The position numbers and the translations under genes were made by a program. The notes beneath the pieces were generated by a model. It was not told the DNA's origin, did not search any database, and saw nothing but the letters and a program-made list of their open reading frames with translations. DNA of 64,000 bases from Annulohypoxylon bovei var. microspora. Taxonomy: Eukaryota > Ascomycota > Sordariomycetes > Xylariales > Hypoxylaceae. How positions within the stretch are numbered: position 1 is the first letter of the stretch; each line of letters begins with the position of its first letter. Positions 56,401-64,000 of this stretch are shown piece after piece. The stretch lies in contig MU405217.1 of assembly GCA_022836615.1 (NCBI GenBank), forward strand, positions 248,001 through 312,000. The letters run 5' to 3'.

Positions 56401-57875
56401 AAGCTGATGCTGCCGCGGAGTAGAATATGGTAATTATGTCTGGTTTACTCGCCCTGTAGCTCTTAGCCATTACGTCCGCTGTTTGATAAACTTGGGAATG
56501 AATAAAGTGGTAACGTCTTGATGATGACGGTAGAGCTTACGACGATGGTCTGTGGCAATGGGGGGCCTGGGTATGGCTGAACTATCCATATCTCAAAGAG
56601 AGTCTAAAAGAAAAAGAAGAAGATAGCTACATGCGTACTTCTTAATGAGCCGGTGTGAAAATTGATACGATGGTATTACGCAACATGTCCTCTGGGCCAT
56701 TCCTTTACATCCTATTCGTCCATCAAAAGAAGTGACTTGTCTTTAAACAAGGCTTCCGTTTAGTGGCATACCGTCAATAATAGCTCACCTTCCCCGACTC
56801 AGGCGGGCTTATAGTCTTGTGCAGACTCAGGGTTATGAACGTGATTCGTCAGAGCTGTTTAAGGGGTTGGCTTGTATATGGTGAGGTAGTAGTCTGTGGC
56901 ACTTGACACATTCCATTCGGCGACTTCTACACATCACGTACCCGTAGATATGCAGGACTACGGGGAAATGGTGACGAAGTAGATAATAAATTTCCAAGAA
57001 TTCAGTTCGATTGTGCTACCCAAGATCCTTTAGACCCGAAAGATGGAATCTTGGAGCCATCACACGTTTTCGTTTCCACGGGGGTGGGATTGTATCGTGG
57101 AGAGGCCATAAGGGTGTTCGGAGAAGACAACAGTGACGTCGGTCCATTGGTTAATGTCAAGTGCTTGTAGTTGCATATGAAGGATGAACGTGTGATTTTT
57201 ACAGGTTTCCAAGAGCCAGAAACAGTAACCGGTTGGGACAAGTGACAAGGTGCAGGGCTATTGAACCCCTATTTTGCGTATAGTTACGTTCACTTTACTA
57301 AGGTACCTAAGGTAGCTATTGTCATTCGACGTTTCATGGAAGCCCGGACTTCTTTCCGTGCCCCGATCCTACACAAATTATGACTACTAGAGTCAACACT
57401 CGATAAGGAAGGCTCTAACACATGTTACCCCCCATCGGTTCGGACCACCGCGATGCCGTACCCTATCCGGAGGCCGGGGAAGCTAGCATATAGCCGTTGA
57501 GGTCACCAAGTTGACCGTGAACCAACTGCGTAGCGTAGCATTATGTCTAAGATAGACAAAATACAAGTGACTGATGACAGCTTGGCTAGCTACTGCCGTA
57601 GTAAACCGTCACTCCAATCCTATTTTAGGCATCAAGTTAAAGCCCGGCCCTCCGTAGTCGTCCGTTCATACCACACGAGAATTAGTTAGTAGGCCGAGGT
57701 AGGTAGCCATAGAAGGGTCGGGCCGAGATCGGTAGCAACACGAAGGGAAGTTCGCTGCCCCCAAAAAAGGTCGTGTAAAAGGTGTTGGTGGCTGAAGTGA
57801 ATAGGGGGTCCCTTGACTATTCTTGTTTAGAACCATTGGACTCATGAGTGAGTGGGTGTTGAACGAAATGCATTC

Positions 57876-57911
57876 ATACCCATGACCCCATACCCATGAC
57901 CCCATACTCAT
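57876..57911. repeat. 14-bp tandem repeat
   Basis: Two exact copies of ATACCCATGACCCC followed by a partial third. Confidence 0.85.
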
Positions 57912-60900
57912 AATAGCTTCCTTAAGCATAAACGCGCATACTACACCTGTGCTACTCTGTTAACTTCGAAGTTGGTTGGCCATTGCGCATATTTTCCACC
58001 CATGTCCCGTATCCGAGGGTGGACTAGGCGCCTTGCGCCGACTAAGCAACACACCAACAAGCGCGGAAGACCGCTTATATTCCAATATTAGATAGAACTG
58101 TCAATTGCTTCGTGCTTTTGAGTCTGTGATCGACGACTTGAGAGATAGATTCTATACTTTGAGCTATGATGGTGATAAAAGTAAGCGACCCGGCACAATG
58201 GCACGTAAAGAGCTGGCGCTTATTTTAGCCATTGATTGGCTAGATTTAGCGTACAACCGCCGCGAACCCATCGTTTTTAGAAGCTGTTCTGAATCGAACC
58301 GAAACCGATATCTTTAAGAAGTCTGAAGGAACTAAGTGTTGCGTAGGCCCTTGACTGCTTGTGACGGAATGTCCCAGTGTCGTTCTATCCAACTTGATTC
58401 CGGCGCGCCAAGTACATGAGCATGTACGCTACCTAAGCGACTTTAGTAATTAAACCATCATTGTATCCGTTAATATGAGAGGAAACTCTGCTAGGACTTT
58501 TTGAGCAGTGGCAAATTCTAGGCCGAGGAGCTAAGAGTTACACTGCTGTCTCCAACCCCCTGATCCCACGGAGAATTGAGCCGCGAGAGAGCGATACCTC
58601 TGCGGGAATAGAATGTGATAGGACTAGAAGAAGCATCCACACCTAGTTCTGCACGAAATTTAAGGGGTCAGAGGCAGCGAGTCACACTTGGCAGTTGGCT
58701 ACGCCAGTGATCATAGAGATAGCCCAGCGTTCTCAAAAGGGAAGATATAGGTCACTCCGATCTCAGTCGGTCAAGCGGGAGACCGGACTGAGTTGTCGGT
58801 TCTGAATTAGGCACACTTGTATACTTCTAAGTAGATATCAAAAACGTAGCTGTGTTTAAGTCTGTACTAAGACCTCTAAGGAGCTTGAGGGCCGGTAAAA
58901 CGTCGTAATCCTTTTCTTCAGCAACTAACTCCGAAGGCCTTACCCAAAGCAATTAGCTATTGAAGAGAAATCAGCCTCATGGTTGCAGGATAGGTCTTCG
59001 ATAATAACTTCGGTCAGCATAGGAAAGGGGCGGGAGGTTCTAGAGGTTGAAGGATCACTTGATATAAGATCGCTGTGGGCTAAAAAACCAGCCAAATGAC
59101 GTTGGAGGTGGCATATGAAGCCAGCTGGTCGAGTTGGGTCGTTTTTGGGGCCGCAGTTCGGCGAGGCATTAGACATATACCCCTAGGGGGGGAAGGCCGC
59201 ATGAGCGGCGGACCGTAAGGCTGTTCTAGTAAATGTTGGTTGGAAGAATATATTGTCGCCTACGCCGAATCTTCTACCTTTTTGTCCCCCCTCTGACTCT
59301 TTCTGAAATAGGGGGATCATCGGCATGGTAAGACTCAAGTTATCTGACTCACTAGTCGGCTTCTTGTTCGTGGTGTTACACGTCGATTGACGCGTAAGAG
59401 GTTAAACATACCTTGGTGTTTGCCTCTCTATCCGCGGCTCGATGGACCTATGAACATTTTTATTGGGGGTCCACACTAGTCTAGAGAGGCAGGTAGACAA
59501 ATTCCATTACGATGGTGTTCGAATGTATAGTTAGCCAGGGAACTAGAGCGGCTAATTCATATCAAAGTACTTAGACATGGATGAACTAAGACCGGCGCCC
59601 GATAATCACTCGGGTGTCAACGGCCACCACCCACTCTACCTAGGTATCTTGGGTTTAAATAGGCAAGATGTCATAGCTGACCAGTAAAATCCGTCAAGTG
59701 ATGTCGAGCTAAACGAGTGTACGTGCCGTAGATTCCCGTTCAAGCATGTTGTCCCTTGCTTCATGCAGGGCTTCTCTGTATCGGGTTAGAGATTTTCATG
59801 ATGGGATGTTAGATTATGTACCATCTTCTCGGCGCTCTTGCCTCTCCCCTGACGCACACTTGCTCTAGAGCATGAGCATGTTGGATATAAAACCCTAGGG
59901 CCTAGTTGCTCGTTCTATAGGTAGTATACCATCCTAGCAGATGAGAGAGACGGTAACCGGCCCGTCCCATTCGGCTAGTTGAATATGCCCTGCAGTATCT
60001 AGACGTATGTATGTAAAGTAGGTAGGGAGAGATACGGCTAGTTTCTCATGATGAGAGTAAGTAAGTAGGTAGCTTCATAGCCTGCGGAGATTTGTACATC
60101 AAGTAGGTACCTACCTTAAAGTACCTAAGTAGGTAGGGGTGATGAGACCGTGACATGGCACGAAGAGTGGCCATCTAGCAGCGGCCTTGAGAAAATTTCT
60201 GGAATCATTTGTTTTTAGACTCCGATTCCCGATTCCCGATTCCTAGTTTTGTGCAAAACTGGATGAGCGAATGTTCTCTGCATGAACGATGTGCCGCCGA
60301 ACGCAGGACGTGAGATGTAGACGAGGACCTCCTCGCAGGATGAGAAGAGTACCTGCGTATCATCTGTACCCAAGGCCGTGTTACCCATCGGGTAATTTTT
60401 TCTCTCTTTCTCTTTTATCTCCCGGGCTTTCATGCAATCTACCTTCTAGCGTGACACAAGGCGTGGGAAGCCAATTGTTTGTATCATCCATTGCGCATTG
60501 CGATGCGGGCCTCTGTATGTATGTATATGTAAGTAGGATGGATTAGATGTGGGAGACAGGTGGAGCTTAGAAAATCGTTTGTGTGTAAAATTTAAGGTTA
60601 CACGCGAATTTAGCCCCTAGAACAGCTTGTAATTATGTACCTTAGGTAGGCAGGCACCTCCAATTGAAAGTGTGGATCCATCTACTTGTACTACCACGGG
60701 GTACGTACTTTACCTAGTGCTGCTGTAAATCAAAAGCCCCTTGCCCCCAGAATTCCACTTATTCTTTTTCCCATCTCACATTTCGCTCTTTTTCCTACCT
60801 CTTCTTGTCAGGATGTTGTTAGCTATGACCGTTATAGCCACACCGACGTGACTGGTTCGAACCATTATGTAGTGTTTCCGTGGATTACCTCTAGCAGCTC

Positions 60901-61590
60901 TAGGTACTAGTTCCATAAGGTAAGGTATGCCAGGGGTATCGGGGCCTCACTCATTGACACATGCGTACCTACATGTATACTAGGTATGCAGTTGGTCTTA
61001 ACGGGAAGGGGAAGGATTTCAAAGCACATCTGCTCAAACAATTTTTTTATTTTTTTATTTTTTATTTCTTTTAATTCCTTCCTTTTTTGTTTTACCTTTT
61101 TCGTCTCGGATAGGTCATTTTACCCTCCATATCTAGATCTCTCATTGCTCACTCTTCATATGGCCCACTTGACCCTTGAAGTTTAGGACAGGCAAGCAAA
61201 TCGGAAAGGGTGTACGATTAAGTACGTAATTCTTCACCCCAAATAAAGCACCGGGACCGATTAACAAACATCTACTTCTACCTGCGTGGCGTTCTTGGGC
61301 AGAACTAACATTCGAACAAGCCTCGATGATCTTTGCAATTCGTGAAGAGCTCTACGGGAATCCTTAGGTCCTAGACAGAGGAGAATAAACTACCTACCCG
61401 TGGTTGCTCGGTACTTAGCGGCGATGTGGTAAGTAGCACATGATAATAACTACCTAAGTATAATGAAAACAACCAGCCAACCATCACAATAAGAGGAACA
61501 ACCTTCCTAGCAAACGCAATAGATCCGGGATTAGTTACTAGGTGGTTTTGCAGGAAATAAAAGCTGTCCTCAATTGGCTGGTCGGATTGG

Positions 61591-61602
61591 CTACCTAGGT
61601 AG
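61591..61602. repeat. 12-bp palindrome CTACCTAGGTAG
   Basis: Longest exact example of a palindromic word that recurs in the intergenic DNA of this window (also around 10547, 54910 and 59637). Confidence 0.8.
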
Positions 61603-62325
61603 ATGGGATCGAATACCTTTTAGACTACCTTGCATCCATCTGGACACCAACGCTCGCCCACTAGTTCAAGTTCGACTCGACTTATCTTATATTTATCTCT
61701 AGTTACCGGTCTCTACTTTATCTTTTTTGATCGGGACGCCGCAAACACCCCTGCCTTGTCCACGGGTAACCAGACCCCAGCACGGGAGAGAGTGAGCCTT
61801 GGACCTGCGTGAGTGAGGTGGGAGAGAGACCGGCCAGGTTGAGTACTTCTTTACAACCTAGATGACGTTTATATGCACGTCCAATGGTTCGTTCGAAGGT
61901 CGACTCCAATCCCCATTCCAATCCTAAGTTTCTCCACCGACGACTGTCGGACGCATAAACGGCTGCGGCAGAACCCACGCGTTTTGGCAACCGTATACCT
62001 GTCCAGGCGTCCAACTGCAGCTCATACTACACTTTTCCCCTTTTCCCTTACAAGCCCTTCAGCCCTCTAGAACTACATGTTGGCAATAGGATGGTGACTT
62101 CCATATTGGTCTAATGATGACCGCCATCTATACACACCCACCTGTTACTCTAGCCCAAGAAGATATTCTTTCTAACAAGGTCATCTCTTGATTTATTGTT
62201 GCGGCGAAGACTTCGAGGCACTCTACCAACTGATGCTACCGCGCCAAAGTCGTAACAAACAAGGGCCCTCACAGATATATCCGTTCGCTCATTTTCAAAG
62301 GTAGTTCACGAGCCAGATTCTTGTC

Positions 62326-62332
62326 TATAAAT
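62326..62332 (+). promoter_or_regulatory. TATA box of the 50-aa gene
   Basis: TATAAAT about 300 bp before the start codon. It is followed by a pyrimidine-rich and then a CA-rich stretch, the usual layout of a strong fungal promoter and leader. Confidence 0.5.
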
Positions 62333-62627
62333 TACACCTTTCCACCCACTACAATATCCAATCTCGTTTCTCATCATCACACACTTCAACTACATCCTCG
62401 TCACCTAAACCAACTCATAGTTACAACTACCCTTACATAATATCAGCTACTCGATCGAAGCCACTTAAGCCGTTCTATCAAACATAACCGTTTTCATCAA
62501 AGATCGAGAATATCGGTTCGTTCCCACCGCGTGAACCAGCACGGAACTTTACTGACCTTGAATCTAATAGATTCAAATCTTCAAACCGAATCTTCAAGCA
62601 ACTACATCATCAACAAAAGCATCCAAG

Positions 62628-62780
62628 ATGTGCAAAGTCTACTACATCAAGTACTCGTGCGGCCACGACGAGACCAAACATGTGCCTTGCGCTGAATCGC
62701 CGAACACATTTGGATCATGTTCTACAGGTGCCGAACCTAAAAACGAAAACTACGATGGCCCATGTGATAACTGTGCCTAA
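62628..62780 (+). CDS. Small cysteine-rich protein, 50 aa
   Basis: The frame MCKVYYIKYSCGHDE...CDNCA has six cysteines in 50 residues (positions 2, 11, 21, 31, 46, 49) and a C-G-H motif followed by His18 and Cys21. This spacing suits a small zinc-binding fold rather than a secreted effector, because there is no signal peptide. It resembles short fungal proteins starting MC-x-YSCGH that are annotated as hypothetical. Support for expression comes from the TATA box and a clean CA-rich leader of about 260 nt. An intron could extend the gene beyond the TAA at 62778, but no good donor was seen. Function unknown. Confidence 0.6.
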   Translation: MCKVYYIKYSCGHDETKHVPCAESPNTFGSCSTGAEPKNENYDGPCDNCA

Positions 62781-64000
62781 TAGAAGGCACGTTTTCTTTG
62801 AATATGGCTACTACACTTTATCATTTGCTGACTTGCATCTCAGCTTAGGCACATATTCATTACGGAGTTAACAAGAACATGATTAAATATACGATTGGTG
62901 GGCGAGCACGGGTGTAGGATGGAAGAGCGTTTTGCGAGCAATCGCATCGATACCTCAATTTCTCTATGTCATCTATTTCAAGTTTCAAAAGTCTGGCCTG
63001 GAGTCAGGATTCAACGGTACCGCACGCGCGCACTCTCTGTCTCATAGAGTGGCGGACCTAGTCTGACAATTCTTTCTTTGTCTATTCGGAAGCAATTCGA
63101 TTCGGAACCCACGATACAGGGACCAGAGAGAGGCGGGTTACTGAGGGGATCTGGAGGGTTATTGTGTGTTTGGTGGTGGGATAGTTTCAGACAGCCCTTC
63201 GTCTTCTATGAATTGCATTACTATTTTTTCACTCTACCATGATGCTTTCTAGCAAGTGTTCACCGAAATTCGCGTTGAATGGCATGGCAAGGACGGCTAA
63301 CGACATGACATCAAGTTGCGGTAATACGTGACACAACTCAACCTGGCATACGGTAGCATACCTACGGAAAGGAAGTTTAGCGGCCACATCCGCGGTCAGA
63401 AGCATCTACCCGAAGGCACAGGTAATCAATGCAAGGCAGAGGACGTATCATTACGTCGAGAGAAAAAGAGAAGCCTTGCTATGCCGGTTGGGTCGCAATG
63501 CACGGAACCTTTAACCTTTAGGGCCATGGGACTAACAAAATGTCATTGGCGGCCAACACGAAACAGATCATCTTTGACTAAGTTCATCCTGTGATAAAAG
63601 CTGACGTTGAGAAGAAATTGCGCCGCATTAGAAAGAATCCTACGGTGGACTTGGGCTAAATTGCAGATAACGAGGTGCGACTCGCAGCTGTGTTGTATCA
63701 TGTGATTATTGAGGTGCGAAAGGGGGGGGGAGAAGAAAGAGTTTTTTTTAAAAAATAAAAAAAATTAATGGACGACTAACCATTGGGTGTTCTTCGTTAG
63801 GCGTCAATCACCTAACCCAGATCAGGTAGTTACTTGTATGATAAACGTTCGGTAGCATATCCCTTGCGTGACTCCAAAACCATAAACCATGGATGAATAC
63901 TTTATAATCGGCAGTTGCATATATGGGGTATTTAGGTAACTTCCTCGGTACCTACCTTCTTAGGTACCTATGTAGATACCTATGTATGTATATGGAAGGT
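62781..64000. other. Gene-free right edge
   Basis: No credible gene. A frame at 63328-63594 gives no recognisable motif. G- and A-rich runs occur at 63720-63770, and several overlapping GGTACCTA/TAGGTACC words at 63948-63990. Confidence 0.4.

Larger units (their letters stand above)
53242..62627. other. Large gene-poor region
   Basis: 9.4 kb in which I find no credible gene on either strand apart from the 85-aa gene's promoter at the left end and the 50-aa gene's promoter at the right end. Open frames are short, overlap on both strands and give no known motif. The sequence shows scattered TACCTAGGTA-type palindromes (54910-54919, 59637-59646, 61592-61601), a 14-bp tandem repeat at 57876-57911 and T-rich tracts near 61040-61075. 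It is not uniformly AT-rich, so it does not look like a classical RIP-degraded block. Confidence 0.5.

Noticed and set aside
58940..59176. 78-codon minus-strand frame ending at a possible GTAAGG donor
   Set aside because: It has an ATG and a plausible donor, but no downstream exon could be joined and no family is recognisable.
63328..63594. 88-codon frame near the right edge
   Set aside because: No motif, no promoter layout, and composition like the surrounding non-coding DNA.

Overview
The window is nuclear DNA of a filamentous ascomycete (Pezizomycotina, most likely Sordariomycetes). The basis is: short spliceosomal introns of about 45-120 nt with GTATGT/GTAAGT donors and CTAAC-type branch sites; long gene-free spacers; and fungal families such as the Ssb-type Hsp70, Rsc4, Pal1, the lysosomal cobalamin transporter and ankyrin/CorA-like proteins. 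I cannot name the genus. No rRNA, tRNA, CRISPR array or bacterial-type operon is visible.

Layout. 1-1295: C-terminal part of an ankyrin-repeat protein ending in a ZZ zinc finger, cut by the left edge. 2321-13002: UAP1 (UDP-GlcNAc pyrophosphorylase, -), a Mug/TDG-type DNA glycosylase (+), a glycine-rich secreted protein (-), an ANCHR-like zinc-finger protein (+) and an LMBD1-like transporter (-). 13493-14757: a cysteine-rich single-pass surface protein (-). 16150-19565: a convergent pair, an Ldh2/malate dehydrogenase family oxidoreductase (+) and an IlvD/Edd sugar-acid-type dehydratase (-), which could act in one catabolic route. 20209-22374: Hsp70 Ssb (-). 23284-26138: Rsc4 (-), divergent from CKS1 (27367-27914, +), which I assembled from four short exons. 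29805-31791: ERO1 (+). 32178-33228: USB1 (-). 33991-38158: a nine-exon ankyrin/CorA-like membrane protein (-). 40207-41087: Pal1-family protein (+). 41779-46373: CFT1 (-). 47047-47796: F-box-like protein (+).

From about 47.8 kb to the right edge the window is gene-poor. I can support only a degraded coding fragment (48164-48481), a 383-bp non-autonomous pogo/Fot1-like DNA transposon with TA target duplication (50884-51266), a conserved-looking 85-aa gene (52984-53241, -) and a 50-aa cysteine-rich gene (62628-62780, +).

Most genes are housekeeping: chromatin remodelling, mRNA 3'-end formation, U6 processing, ER oxidation, co-translational folding, cell-cycle control and cell-wall precursor supply. 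The less conventional items are the two ankyrin proteins, which resemble the rapidly evolving repeat proteins fungi use in self/non-self recognition, the dehydratase/dehydrogenase pair, and the MITE. All multi-exon models were assembled by hand from reading frames and splice signals; each exon sum is divisible by three, but none has been checked against transcripts.
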